64,000 nucleotides of DNA from Solimicrobium sp043758755 (GCA_043758755.1 JAYVMW010000031.1:4302-68301); one strand, 5' to 3'; shown: positions 1-9,302, counted from the stretch's first letter. Numbers and translations: made by a program. The notes: generated from the sequence alone by a model not told the origin.

Positions 1-121
1 TGCCACCGGCACCCTGTTTGTGAGGATCGGTTCGCACTGCCACAGAAATCCAGTCAGCGCGCAAGACCGGCGGCGATACTGTTGTGGTTGTTCCTGCCCA
101 AAAGTAGAACGCACCTGACTG

Positions 122-2224
122 TTAAGGTTTCGTTCTTAACAGGGACGCTTCATCGTCGATAACGTGTGCCGCTTCTTTGAGCAGCAGATCCTTGTCGACG
201 TCATTCTTTTTTTCAGCTTCTTTTTCAGCGCTGAAGTTGCGTTCGTTCGGCAGCAAACCGTCATCCTGGTCTATTGGTGCCTCGGTGACCGGGGATACCA
301 CGTTGTCTTTTGCTCGTTCACTTTCATGTCGTTTCAGTCTGGCCTCTTGCGTCTGTCGTTCTTTGCGGCGCACATCTTCATTGAGTGAGATGAGATTCTT
401 TTTGCGCTGGGCGCGAAACTCGGCAATGTCTTCCAGCAAATTCTGGAACTCCTTTTCTTTGCCCATACGCGCGTTGTGGTACTTCAGCAGCTGCGGCACG
501 TACCCGGTCAGATCCCGGACTGGCGTATAGCCCGCAGGTGCAATATGACTCCAGGCCAAGGCATTGTCAAAGCTGGATTCGCCAAAATTTTCTGCATCGG
601 TGAGCATCGGTAATGAGATATCTGGCGTCACGCCACGCAACTGGATAGCGTCACCATTAATCCGGAACCATTTGGTGACAGTCATCTTCAGTTCGCCAAA
701 ATCCGCGTTGTCGTTCTTGGCGACTTTGTCCAGATTTACAAGCGCCTGCGTCGTTCCTTTGCCAAAACTGGTTTCACCAATGACGATACCGCGCCCGTAA
801 TCCTGAATCGCTGCAGCGAAAATCTCAGACGCCGATGCAGAGGCGTGATTGATGAGCACACCAAGTGGTCCATTCCATACCGCCGTTTTTTCAGTGTCGA
901 TATTATTCACCTTGACGCGATTTCTTGAGTCAAGCTGTTGCATGACCGGACCCTTGTCTACAAACAGACCGGTCAATTCAATCGCCTCTTCGACTGAGCC
1001 GCCGCCATTATTGCGTAAGTCCAGCAATACCCCGTCTACCTGGGCCACTTTGAATTCCTCCAGAATGCGCGAGACATCCCGCGCAGCACTTCTGAAATCA
1101 TTATCGCCATTTTTTTGGGCCGAAAAATCCCGATAAAACCCCGGCAAAGTAATGACCCCGATGTGATGGATAGTCGTGCCATCTTTGATTGCGACGATCA
1201 ATTTTTTGGCTTCCTGTTTTTCGAGCGTGATTTTTTTCCTGATCAGAGCAACCAACACATGCGCGTCATCCGGGCCGGCCTCGGCAGGCAGCACGTCAAG
1301 GTGCACTAAAGAATCTTCCGGTCCACGAATCAGGCTCACTGCATCGAAAATGCGCATGCCGATGACATCACTGACCGGCCCTGCTTCTCCCTGTCCAACA
1401 CCCAGAATGCGGTCCCCCTCTTTCAACTTGCCTGACAGATCGGACGGACTGCCGGGAATTAAATGTCTGACCGTGATGTATTCGTCCCGGTATTGAAGTT
1501 CGGCGCCGATTCCGGTCAGTGACAACTTCATCGAAATATCAAAACTCTCCGCTGCACGCACACCGAAATAATTGGTGTGTGGATCATTAGCCGTTGCATA
1601 CGCGTCCATGAAAACCTGAAACACGTCGTCGCCTTTGCTTCTCAAAATGCTTTTGAGGGAATTGTCATAGCGTTTGTTCAGGGTTTCGATTATCCCTTTA
1701 TCGTCCTTGCCGGCCAGTTTCAGACGCAGCCAGTCGTTTTTAACCCGCTTGCGCCACAGATCATTCATTTCCTCTTCAGATTTTGGCCAGGCCGCGTGTT
1801 TTCGATCCAGTTGGAAGCTTTCCTGCTCCTTGAAATCAAAGCCCTGCGTGAGCAGGGCGCGGCAATAGTCGAGATGTTCGGTTATGCGCTGTTGGCGCAA
1901 ATTGTAGATGTCGAACGGAATACTCAGATCTTCGCGGAGCATACCGAGGGCGATTTTTGAGCGGGCATTCGCAAACTGATCAATGTCGGACTGTAAAAAA
2001 ATCAGCTTTTCAGCATCCAGCGCCTTGATGTAGTTGTCGAAAATTGCTGACGACATTTTTTCGTCAAACGGCAAATGCTGATAATTTTCGTGTGCAAGAA
2101 ACCGGACCGCGAAATTCGCTGCTCTGGCCTGTTGGGGCAGCGGTTCGATTGGCGCGTTGATTTGCGTTGCGTTGAGCGTCGTTGAAAATAACGCAAGTAC
2201 TACCCAGAGAAATTTTGTTTTCAT
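122..2224 (-). CDS. prc: Tail-specific (carboxy-terminal processing) protease, S41A
   Basis: Periplasmic protease that degrades proteins from unstructured C-termini and takes part in envelope quality control. The 700-residue length fits the long Prc/Tsp family. A signal peptide covers about residues 1-19. The N-terminal Tsp domain is followed by a PDZ domain at about 235-320 and the S41 peptidase core at about 350-550. The motif SASASEIF carries the likely nucleophile Ser464, and GKGTTQ carries the likely general base Lys489; the 25-residue spacing matches the known Ser/Lys dyad. The C-terminal DUF3340-like region is Lys/Glu/Arg-rich. A weak AGG lies upstream of the ATG. Seen: both catalytic motifs. 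Inferred: periplasmic location. The next leftward gene upstream ends 58 bases away, so co-transcription is uncertain. Confidence 0.95.
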   Translation of the reverse strand: MKTKFLWVVLALFSTTLNATQINAPIEPLPQQARAANFAVRFLAHENYQHLPFDEKMSSAIFDNYIKALDAEKLIFLQSDIDQFANARSKIALGMLREDLSIPFDIYNLRQQRITEHLDYCRALLTQGFDFKEQESFQLDRKHAAWPKSEEEMNDLWRKRVKNDWLRLKLAGKDDKGIIETLNKRYDNSLKSILRSKGDDVFQVFMDAYATANDPHTNYFGVRAAESFDISMKLSLTGIGAELQYRDEYITVRHLIPGSPSDLSGKLKEGDRILGVGQGEAGPVSDVIGMRIFDAVSLIRGPEDSLVHLDVLPAEAGPDDAHVLVALIRKKITLEKQEAKKLIVAIKDGTTIHHIGVITLPGFYRDFSAQKNGDNDFRSAARDVSRILEEFKVAQVDGVLLDLRNNGGGSVEEAIELTGLFVDKGPVMQQLDSRNRVKVNNIDTEKTAVWNGPLGVLINHASASASEIFAAAIQDYGRGIVIGETSFGKGTTQALVNLDKVAKNDNADFGELKMTVTKWFRINGDAIQLRGVTPDISLPMLTDAENFGESSFDNALAWSHIAPAGYTPVRDLTGYVPQLLKYHNARMGKEKEFQNLLEDIAEFRAQRKKNLISLNEDVRRKERQTQEARLKRHESERAKDNVVSPVTEAPIDQDDGLLPNERNFSAEKEAEKKNDVDKDLLLKEAAHVIDDEASLLRTKP

Positions 2225-2282
2225 CTTAATGCCTGAAATCGATTAAAAGAAAAAAATGGACGTCGCATGAGCAACCGCATGT

Positions 2283-3290
2283 TCAGCGGTCAGCCGTATA
2301 GCTCAATTCAATCTGTGCGCGCATCGTATCGAGCCAACCCATAATTGTCAGTGTTTCGGCATGGGTCATGCGCGGGCTTTCAGTCAGGCCCTCGCGCATG
2401 CACCGCATCGACTCGATCACCTCGTGCGTATATCCGTTGCCCAGGCTGGGCGTGGCGATTTTACGTGCAGTGCCATCGGCCAGCACAACGCTGACCGACT
2501 GCGAATAATGGAATGGTGCCTCCATCCGTATAAAACCAAGTTCGCCCGACACAATTAACTCCTTGGGCGTGTGTGCCAGCAACGAGCAGCTGCCCATTGA
2601 AACTGCACCACTGTGATGCCTGAGCATAAACGTCGATTGCAGATCGGCCCCTGTGGAACCCAGCTCAGCCTGGGTTTGCACCGAGACAATCGGGCCCAGC
2701 AAATCCGCAGCCAGCGACAGGGGATAAATGCCGAGGTCGAGCAACGCACCGCCGCCCAATTCTTTGTTGTGCACGCGATGTGTCGGATCGACGGTTGCGC
2801 GAAATCCAAAATCGGCGCTGAGCTGATGCACGGTTCCGATTTCACCTGAGGCCATAATGGCTTTGACTGCGGCCAGAGATGGCAGAAACCGCGACCACAT
2901 TGCCTCCATCAGAAAAAGTCGTTTGGCGCGTGCCAGTTCCACGACCTGCTCAGCTTCGCGCCGATTCATCGTGAAAGGCTTCTCGCACAGTACCGCCTTG
3001 CCGCCATGCAGGGCCATCATTGCGTTCGCAGCGTGCATCGGATGCGGGGTGGCGATATAGATCGCATCGATTTCCCTGGCGTCGGCCAGTTCCTGGTAAG
3101 TTCCGTAGCAGCTCCCGACCTGATATTTCCGTCCGAAAGCCAGCGCACTGTCCATGCTGCGCGAAGCGACTGCTGCCAGCACCGCGCCGGGAGCGTCTAG
3201 CAGCGCCCGGGCGAATTCGCCCGCGATCTGCCCGGTACCCAGAATGCCCCAGCGAATTTGGTCGGTTTGATTTTTGATAGAAATATTCAC
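2283..3290 (-). CDS. Gfo/Idh/MocA family NAD(P)-dependent oxidoreductase
   Basis: Probable cytosolic dehydrogenase acting on a sugar, inositol or trans-dihydrodiol type substrate. The N-terminal Rossmann fold has the dinucleotide loop GTGQIAGEF near residue 18, and the family signature EKPFTMN lies near residue 103, where its lysine is part of the conserved catalytic motif. The C-terminal alpha/beta domain follows (GGGALLDLGIYPL, about 180). The 335-residue length is normal. It lies between an esterase gene and prc on the same strand, with gaps of 44 and 58 bases. The substrate cannot be told from sequence alone. Confidence 0.9.
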   Translation of the reverse strand: MNISIKNQTDQIRWGILGTGQIAGEFARALLDAPGAVLAAVASRSMDSALAFGRKYQVGSCYGTYQELADAREIDAIYIATPHPMHAANAMMALHGGKAVLCEKPFTMNRREAEQVVELARAKRLFLMEAMWSRFLPSLAAVKAIMASGEIGTVHQLSADFGFRATVDPTHRVHNKELGGGALLDLGIYPLSLAADLLGPIVSVQTQAELGSTGADLQSTFMLRHHSGAVSMGSCSLLAHTPKELIVSGELGFIRMEAPFHYSQSVSVVLADGTARKIATPSLGNGYTHEVIESMRCMREGLTESPRMTHAETLTIMGWLDTMRAQIELSYTADR

Positions 3291-3334
3291 ACTGTGCTCG
3301 CCTAAAGGGTGAGGTTATTCAGAATTTGACAAGG

Positions 3335-4222
3335 TTAAGGAAGATCTCTGGGTTTGACATTGCCATCAGCCGTACCGTACAGAAAAATCAGGGCCTGGTC
3401 CAATCTTTTTGACCAGGCACTTTCATGATGTTTGTCACCTGTTCCGACGTTTAATTGCACAACAGGCGCAACAGCAGCTGAGGCCAGATTTTCTGCCAAC
3501 AGATGCACCGCCGAGATCATGCTGCGGTTCATTCCTTCTTTTCCGGCTTCCCGGGTACCCATGCCTATGTAAATGCGTTGCGAAACCTGAAACAGATGAT
3601 AGGTATCGCGCAGTGGTGCGCCATTCCCGACATGCAGGGATGGACTTTCAACCAGAATTTTTGATGCCAGCAACGGTGCATTGATCGCAATGTTCAAAGC
3701 CGCGATACCGCCATAGGATGATCCGCCGACTGCCGTGTTGTCGGCACCCTCGGCAACCCGATAATGTGCCTTTACATAAGGCATCACATCCTGACTCAGA
3801 TATTTTGGGAAGAGTCTTCCTTTGGTTTCGGGCGCCCCGGAATCAAACGGCTCGTTGTAAGGCAAATATTCTTCCGCGCGCTTTGCTCCGGCATTGTCCA
3901 GACCAACCACGATCATCGGTGGGATCTTGCCTTGACTGATCAGTCGGGTCACTGTTTCATCGACACCCCATTCGACGCCGCTATAGCTGGTACATTTGTC
4001 AAACAGATTTTGTCCGTCGAGCAGGTACAGCACCGGATAGGCCTTTGATTGATTCGCTGGGCTTTCATAGCCAGGCGGCAGCCAGACTCGCAGCCCATGC
4101 GGATAAGGAAAAACTTTGGCATCGACTGTCTGGATGTCCAGATGCCCGGTCACACTGGATTCGCAGGCCAGGCAGGTTGCACTCCACGCAAGCGCAAATA
4201 CAAATAATATTTTGCAAAACAT
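3335..4222 (-). CDS. Exported esterase, alpha/beta hydrolase (esterase D / Fes-like)
   Basis: Probable secreted or periplasmic serine esterase. The chosen start gives a clean signal peptide (MFCKILFVFALAWSATCLA) and has an AGGA Shine-Dalgarno nine bases upstream; an in-frame ATG at 4255 would add 11 residues before the signal and is less likely. The nucleophile elbow is GGSSYGG (G-x-S-x-G), an acidic residue is expected in the following strand, and the catalytic His is probably in DKHHESAW near the C-terminus. The YPVLYLLDGQNLF segment is typical of the putative esterase family (PF00756), which includes enterobactin esterases and S-formylglutathione hydrolases. No siderophore cluster is adjacent, so the substrate is unknown. 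Confidence 0.85.
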   Translation of the reverse strand: MFCKILFVFALAWSATCLACESSVTGHLDIQTVDAKVFPYPHGLRVWLPPGYESPANQSKAYPVLYLLDGQNLFDKCTSYSGVEWGVDETVTRLISQGKIPPMIVVGLDNAGAKRAEEYLPYNEPFDSGAPETKGRLFPKYLSQDVMPYVKAHYRVAEGADNTAVGGSSYGGIAALNIAINAPLLASKILVESPSLHVGNGAPLRDTYHLFQVSQRIYIGMGTREAGKEGMNRSMISAVHLLAENLASAAVAPVVQLNVGTGDKHHESAWSKRLDQALIFLYGTADGNVKPRDLP

Positions 4223-4286
4223 ATTCTCGAATCCTGTCTCAGAGTGATACCGCAATTCAGACCAATTTCAACTCGGGGGGATATTA

Positions 4287-4520
4287 TCATTCTGCGCTGA
4301 ACTCGGCTGCCGCCTTGGCCGTCCACAGCGCTTCGGCGTGGCTGGCGAACGGACTGTCGTAGCCGGTGACGCTGCCGTCCTGGTCGACAAAATACAGCCA
4401 CCAGCCGTCGGCTTGTTCGCGAATCGCGGTGTGGCCGGGCGCACAACGGGTTTCCACTTGCTGGTGCGCAGTCAGGGTGGAAATGGTGATGCCGCGGTGG
4501 ATTATGGCTTTGAAAGTCAT
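4287..4520 (-). CDS. Small conserved hypothetical protein
   Basis: A 77-residue protein of unknown function. It has no signal peptide or membrane segment and contains a compact aromatic core (GWWLYFVDQDGSVTGYDSPF). Composition and codon use look like coding sequence, and the product looks like a small soluble single-domain protein. It is read leftward between the esterase gene and the mgtE relic, which runs the other way. I do not recognise the family. Confidence 0.6.
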   Translation of the reverse strand: MTFKAIIHRGITISTLTAHQQVETRCAPGHTAIREQADGWWLYFVDQDGSVTGYDSPFASHAEALWTAKAAAEFSAE

Positions 4521-4695
4521 GGCAATGCGCTCAGATGGGAAGCGGGAAGTGTATCAGCTCGCGCCAAAGAGCCCGTGTTTTTTTCAGATTCTGGTATCGC
4601 AACCGGATTTTTTCAGGTAATTTCTCAGCGAAACGAATAATCAGAAAGAACGCTAGGCCATGAAAAATTGACAGGCAGCAGTCGCTTCCCATGAT

Positions 4696-5165
4696 ATGAG
4701 CCAGATACTGGCATTGCTGTCCAACTGGACTCCGCCGGCTATTGCTGCGGCGATCAGAAGCCTGACCAGCGTTGAGCAGGCCGTGGTGATCCGGGTTTTG
4801 CCGCGCCGCACTGCGGCAGAAGCCTTTCAGTTTCTGGAACTGTCGCAGCAGGAACGATTGCTCAAGGCAATGGGGCAAAAAGAGGTCGCCCTGATTCTGA
4901 ATGCTATGGCACCTGAAGACGCCCTGTTACCTGTCCATCAAACAGGAATGGACCGTGGCCCGGGTGCTCGAATATATACGGCAACACGGGCAGGACAGCG
5001 ACACGCTCAACGTGCTGTATGTCATCGACGACAACGATCTGTTGATCGACGATATCCGGGTCCGGGAATTCGTGCCACTGATTATTTCCAGTGGCGGCAA
5101 TTCCGGCTCTCAGGCCACTACTCTGGCGCAGCACAGGAGCACAGCAAGGCAGAAAGAAAAAAGAT
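4696..5165 (+). pseudogene. mgtE: Decayed magnesium transporter mgtE relic
   Basis: Relic of an MgtE-type Mg2+ transporter assembled from two reading frames. The first frame (4696 to about 4920) encodes the start of the MgtE N-terminal helical domain, ending in ILNAMAPEDA. The second frame (about 4930-5165) picks up YLSIKQEWTVARVLEYIRQ, the beginning of the CBS region, runs through LIDDIRVRE, then jumps directly to FVPLIISSGGNSGSQAT, a hallmark of the MgtE membrane domain. A frameshift with loss of the end of the N-domain, and a second deletion removing most of the CBS pair and the first membrane helices, explain this. The product cannot be functional. Intact MgtE is about 450-480 residues. 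Confidence 0.85.
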
Positions 5166-5246
5166 GACAGTCAGATTGCGTTTCATTGGTATGCCTTTGC
5201 GCTCAATGTTGTGACGGCCGTTACAGGCCGGTAACCGGCTAATTGG

Positions 5247-5780
5247 TTAATGGCCAAGAACCGAATATAACCAAAAATCTCTGGGTGTACCGCGCACCAT
5301 TCTGAAGTTGCGCAGTTTGCCTTCCAGCTCAAAGCCACATTTTTGCAATACCCGGGCCGATGCGGTGTTTGAATCGAGTGTGGTGGCCTGAACTCGAACA
5401 TAGCCACATTCCCTGATTGCCCAATCTGCCGCTGATTTACAGCATTCGGTAGCCAAGCCACGACCCCAGTAATCCGGATGAAAATCATACGCGATTTCGG
5501 CAGACCGATGCATCTGTGAAATCGTGTGAAATCCAACCGTTCCGACCAAAACCTGTGTCTTGCGTTCCATAATGGCAAACCGGGCTGACGAAGCGGCATC
5601 CTCAAAATTATAGGAATCAAATGCGCGCTGCAGGTCTTCAAAAGAATTCAATTGCCAGCTGGTCTGTTCCAGTACATGAGGAATTGAAAGATAGCCGTAC
5701 CATTGCGCCAGGTCGTCGAGAATTAATGGTCTCAACGTCAGGTTTGCATTTTCAAGTACGGGGAAAGTCGTCGTGCGCAT
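5247..5780 (-). CDS. GNAT N-acetyltransferase, RimJ/RimL-like
   Basis: A 177-residue acetyl-CoA-dependent N-acetyltransferase of the RimJ/RimL (Acetyltransf_3) type. It opens with the typical LTLRPLILDDL, and the acetyl-CoA-binding motif A region is HPDYWGRGLATECC (about 113-126). NTASARVLQKCGFELEG near the C-terminus is the usual motif B segment. The substrate (ribosomal protein N-terminus, antibiotic or metabolite) cannot be inferred. It is divergent from the LysE-type exporter gene across about 126 bases. Confidence 0.9.
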   Translation of the reverse strand: MRTTTFPVLENANLTLRPLILDDLAQWYGYLSIPHVLEQTSWQLNSFEDLQRAFDSYNFEDAASSARFAIMERKTQVLVGTVGFHTISQMHRSAEIAYDFHPDYWGRGLATECCKSAADWAIRECGYVRVQATTLDSNTASARVLQKCGFELEGKLRNFRMVRGTPRDFWLYSVLGH

Positions 5781-5906
5781 ACTGGTAGTCGGTTGATTGA
5801 CAGGAAATTAAAGCACAGCTGCGCCAACCCGAAGATGTTCACAATGGCAGTTGAGTGCGGCACTGTGGGATAATGCCAGCTTTTCAGGCGATAGTGTTTC
5901 TCTTCT

Positions 5907-6536
5907 ATGAATGTCCATACCTGGTGGCTGTTTGCCACCGCCACGTTTTTCATTTCCGCTGCGCCGGGACCGAATATGCTGCTGATTTTGAGTCAGAGCG
6001 TGCGGTTTAACATGCATTCTGCGGTGTGGAGTGCTTTGGGTTGCATGACTGCTTTGCTCATTATGCAGACGGCTTCTGCGGCTGGCCTCGGGCTGTTGCT
6101 GCGCAGTGAACCGGCTGTCTTCGAAGTCTTGCGCTGGGGTGGCGCCATTTATTTAACCTATCTGGGTGTGCGAATTTTTTGCGCGCCGGTCAGTGCTCAG
6201 CAGGATCTGGATCAGATCGTCAAAGTTACCCAGCCAACAGCACGCACATTGTTCAAAACCGGCTTCATGACTTCGGCCAGCAATCCCAAAGCCCTGCTTT
6301 TTGCCGCTGCTTTTTTTCCGCAATTTCTGAACCCGTCATTACCGCAATTGCCGCAATTTGGCATTCTGCTGGGGACCTTCGTCGTGATTGAAGCCAGCTG
6401 GTATCTGGTTTATGCGACCGGTGGACAGAAACTGGCACGGTATCTGCAACGTGCCAGCGTGCTGAAATTATTCAACCGGGTCACCGGTGCAGTGTTCGTA
6501 GGTTTTGCAGTTCTGATGGCATTAATGAAGGCGTGA
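5907..6536 (+). CDS. LysE/RhtB family amino-acid exporter
   Basis: Inner-membrane exporter of the LysE/RhtB superfamily, typically exporting amino acids such as homoserine or threonine. The 209-residue length is normal and about six hydrophobic segments are visible. The N-terminal signature SAAPGPNMLLILSQS and the central GFMTSASNPKALLFAAAFFPQF are diagnostic. The gene runs alone, divergent from the acetyltransferase and convergent with the GloVer lipoprotein gene. The actual substrate is not deducible. Confidence 0.92.
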   Translation: MNVHTWWLFATATFFISAAPGPNMLLILSQSVRFNMHSAVWSALGCMTALLIMQTASAAGLGLLLRSEPAVFEVLRWGGAIYLTYLGVRIFCAPVSAQQDLDQIVKVTQPTARTLFKTGFMTSASNPKALLFAAAFFPQFLNPSLPQLPQFGILLGTFVVIEASWYLVYATGGQKLARYLQRASVLKLFNRVTGAVFVGFAVLMALMKA

Positions 6537-6580
6537 TGCGAGACCGCCAGGCTGAAATTCAGGCCGGCAGTCTTCCCAGA

Positions 6581-7873
6581 CTACTGTTTCACAAATGAAT
6601 AAATCGAACCGCTGCTATATTGTCCGCCGCTGTTGGTAGTGCCATAAAAAATACCGTTCGACTGCAACAAACCAGCTACCGGATACCTGCCATCGTTAGC
6701 GGTGCTACCGAACGAATAGATAACCGTTTCGGTGCCGGTCGGTGTAATCATGAACAGCGTGCCATAGCCGGGATAGCAGGTGGTTGTCGAACCAGAGCAT
6801 AGAGCTGTCCCCTTCGTTCCGCCTGAATAAGTGGCACCATAAAAATTACCGTCAGTACCCTCAATGACAGAATCATAGGGAAAAGTGCCATCCGTGGCAG
6901 AACTTCCAAATGAATAAAGTATCGATTCTGTGCCGGTTGGCGTTAATTTAAACACGGTGCCGGCTGCATGCGCGCCACCCTGAATGGTTGTGCCATAAAA
7001 ATTGCCGTCGCCAGCCTGTATCAGATTGGCGTAGGGCGTTGTTCCATCCGTGGCGCTGGTACCGAATGAATACAAGATCGATTCTGTTCCGTAATTCGCA
7101 ATTTGATACACGGCACCTTTGCCGTATTTACCACCGGACGTGGCCGTTCCAACCAAATCGCCGTTGCTGGTCTGGATCAAGCCTGAATAGGGTGAATTTG
7201 CATCCAGAGAGCTGTTTGCGCCGAATGAATAGATCACGGATTCAGATCCGTCCGAGGTTACTTTGAATACCGCGCCAACACCGTTGGTGCCGCCAATACT
7301 GGTTGTTCCATAAAAACTGCCGTTACTGGCCTGAATCATTCCGCCATTCGGGGTGATCCCGTCAGTAGCATTGTTACCAAAGGAATACAGTACTTTTTCG
7401 ACGCCTGAGGCGGTTACCATAAACACGGTGCCATCGCCTGGCAGGCAGGCCAGCGACACGGATGCGCAACCATTTGCCCCATTGGATCCGCCGGATGCCG
7501 TCGTTCCGTAAAAATTCCCGTCGGTCGCAAGGATAAGGCCGCTCGGCTGGGTTCCGTCATTGGCCGTTGAGCCAAAAGAATACAGCACCGTTAGATTGCC
7601 GCCAGAGCTCACCTTATAGAAAGCCCCCATATTTTTTGCGCCACCCATCGAGGAAACGCCGTAAAAGTTGCCGTCACTACCTTTAATCAATGGTGAATTT
7701 GCGCCGATCGGATCGCTTGCTGTTGTTCCGAGAGAATAAAGTGTATTCATGGCGAAGGGATTGGTATTGGGAGGCGGAGTAACAGCGCCGGAACCGGAGC
7801 CGGACCCACATGCGCTGAGTAAAATGGAACCAGTCAAACCGGTAAGCAATCCTGCTATATGCTGAAAATTCAT
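6581..7873 (-). CDS. Lipoprotein with seven GloVer repeats (predicted beta-propeller)
   Basis: Exported lipoprotein: the N-terminus ends in a lipobox (SILLSACGSG) followed by a Gly/Ser/Pro linker. The rest is seven tandem units of about 52-66 residues, each starting LYSFG or similar and containing DGNFYGTT-SGG, matching the Gloeobacter/Verrucomicrobia extracellular repeat (TIGR03803). Seven units suggest a seven-bladed beta-propeller. Units 2 and 6 are longer and each carries an inserted loop with two cysteines (CASVSLAC and CSGSTTTC), probably disulfide-bonded. Function is unknown; surface binding or scaffolding is an inference. Confidence 0.85.
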   Translation of the reverse strand: MNFQHIAGLLTGLTGSILLSACGSGSGSGAVTPPPNTNPFAMNTLYSLGTTASDPIGANSPLIKGSDGNFYGVSSMGGAKNMGAFYKVSSGGNLTVLYSFGSTANDGTQPSGLILATDGNFYGTTASGGSNGANGCASVSLACLPGDGTVFMVTASGVEKVLYSFGNNATDGITPNGGMIQASNGSFYGTTSIGGTNGVGAVFKVTSDGSESVIYSFGANSSLDANSPYSGLIQTSNGDLVGTATSGGKYGKGAVYQIANYGTESILYSFGTSATDGTTPYANLIQAGDGNFYGTTIQGGAHAAGTVFKLTPTGTESILYSFGSSATDGTFPYDSVIEGTDGNFYGATYSGGTKGTALCSGSTTTCYPGYGTLFMITPTGTETVIYSFGSTANDGRYPVAGLLQSNGIFYGTTNSGGQYSSGSIYSFVKQ

Positions 7874-8161
7874 TTAATCCTGCCTGTCAATGATGATTCA
7901 TCTCAAAAGAAAACGGAATTTTATCGAATATGGAAACGATGCTGCCATGGATATTCCTGCAACTTTGCGACTTTAGTAGATTAAAAGTCTATTGTCGAGT
8001 CATGAACGATGTTTGTGAAAATTGATTCTAAATTAAATCAATTCAAATTGTAATGAAACCAGTCAAAGCAAACTTAAGCAGGTATAAGTGGTTCTGACTT
8101 CTGAAGTCATGAGTGGACTGATCCGATCAGTCATTTCAATTTTCAATAAAAATCAAATGAG

Positions 8162-8623
8162 ATGAACATCCATCTCGGGATTCCAGTTATGAATAGACTC
8201 ATATGGTCACCAGGAATGGAACTTGGCATTCCTGAAGTGGATAAGGCACACCAATCTTTTTTAATGAAATTGTCCGACATTACGCGTGATCCGGAAATGG
8301 ATTTCAATTCGCGCTATCTTGATTTGGTTGCCGGTCTGGAACAGGATTTCAGGGAAGAGGAGGCCTTGATGGAAGCGATCCAGTTCTATGAAATTCTGCC
8401 CCATCGGGAACAGCATTCCAGAGTTCTGGACGCATTGCATACCGCGATTCCGGACATGAAGCAGGGCGTTAATGATTCAGCGTTATTGGTATTGGAATCA
8501 CTGCCGAAGTGGTTTCTGTTTCACCTGAAGTCGATGGATGCCTTGATGGGCATCTGGTTCAATTTGAAAAATTCCGATCTGACGTTAGAGTCGTATCTGA
8601 CAGTCGGTTCTGATTATCGCTGA
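8162..8623 (+). CDS. Hemerythrin-like protein with a substituted iron ligand
   Basis: A bacteriohemerythrin-like four-helix protein (153 residues). Canonical iron ligands are recognisable at His30, Glu66, His81, His85, His121 and Asp126. The position expected to be His in the HFxxEE motif is Asp62 (DFREEE). Six of seven ligands are therefore kept. Family members bind a di-iron centre and sense, carry or scavenge O2; with the His replaced, normal O2 binding is doubtful. An internal ATG at 8189 is an alternative start that removes nine residues and leaves the fold intact; neither start has a strong Shine-Dalgarno. The 3' end overlaps the convergent lysoplasmalogenase gene by 65 bases. Confidence 0.85.
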   Translation: MNIHLGIPVMNRLIWSPGMELGIPEVDKAHQSFLMKLSDITRDPEMDFNSRYLDLVAGLEQDFREEEALMEAIQFYEILPHREQHSRVLDALHTAIPDMKQGVNDSALLVLESLPKWFLFHLKSMDALMGIWFNLKNSDLTLESYLTVGSDYR

Positions 8624-9302
8624 CCGACAGGGCAATCAACCAGATCGCAGTGTAATAGCTGCTCAATATCCAGAACCCGGCAGCGGCAATCGGGTGATTG
8701 AAACGGTCATAGGCGATCAGTGTGTCGGACAGGAAGAACAGCGCGCCGCCGCAGGCGGCAAGGCGGCTGGCCGCGGTTTTCAGCGTCAGCCAGCGCGACG
8801 CGGCCTGCGAAGCCATCGCCGCCAGACACAACAGATAGACTGGCACCGGCACGTGTAATTCGACCGGCAATCCGGACCACAGTATTGCCATATTGATTGC
8901 GCCGATCAGGGCATAGACGAGTGGTGCCAGAGGCTTGTTCAACAAGGGCACATCACTGGTCAGCGCCCGCAGGAACAACAGATGTGCAACCAGAAAACTG
9001 GCCAGACCGCAGATAAATCCCAAAGCAAATGCGGCCGGTGGCAGCATCAAAAAAATGTCGCCACAGGCCGAAAGGACTATGCCTGCCATCACCATGGTCT
9101 TGTAGCGCTGGTTAACCGGATTGGCGCTGCGCCAAACCCACGCCAGGATCAACAGCGTGGTCAGTGGCTTGAACAGGTAGTGCAGCCAGATTGACGCGCC
9201 AGTGGCATTCGCAGCCAGGATAGCAATGAGTCCGCTTACTGCAACCCCGGCAGCAATGATGCGGCGCCCGGCATTGGCGCCATGATTAATATTACCGACC
9301 AT
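8559..9302 (-). CDS. Lysoplasmalogenase-like membrane protein, YhhN/TMEM86 family
   Basis: Integral membrane protein of the YhhN family (PF07947) with about eight hydrophobic helices; mammalian relatives hydrolyse lysoplasmalogen vinyl ethers, while the bacterial role is unclear. Diagnostic segments are ACGDIFLMLP, with the conserved Asp, and ALFFLSDTLIAYDRF. The start is placed at 9302 (MVGNINHG), just before the first helix. The frame stays open to 9407, but those 35 residues are Met-rich low complexity (MSMNMSMSM) read from the second frame of a hexamer repeat in the preceding gene. From 9302 the gene overlaps the preceding gene's 3' end by 11 bases, consistent with translational coupling. 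Confidence 0.8.
   Translation of the reverse strand: MVGNINHGANAGRRIIAAGVAVSGLIAILAANATGASIWLHYLFKPLTTLLILAWVWRSANPVNQRYKTMVMAGIVLSACGDIFLMLPPAAFALGFICGLASFLVAHLLFLRALTSDVPLLNKPLAPLVYALIGAINMAILWSGLPVELHVPVPVYLLCLAAMASQAASRWLTLKTAASRLAACGGALFFLSDTLIAYDRFNHPIAAAGFWILSSYYTAIWLIALSVSDNQNRLSDTTLTSDRNFSN

Noticed and set aside
1..121. Possible end of a gene before prc
   Set aside because: Two plus-strand frames are open for about 30-40 codons, but neither tail could be recognised.
4531..4878. 115-codon minus-strand frame over the mgtE relic
   Set aside because: The plus-strand MgtE similarity explains this region, and the antisense translation is Arg/Gln-rich without motifs.
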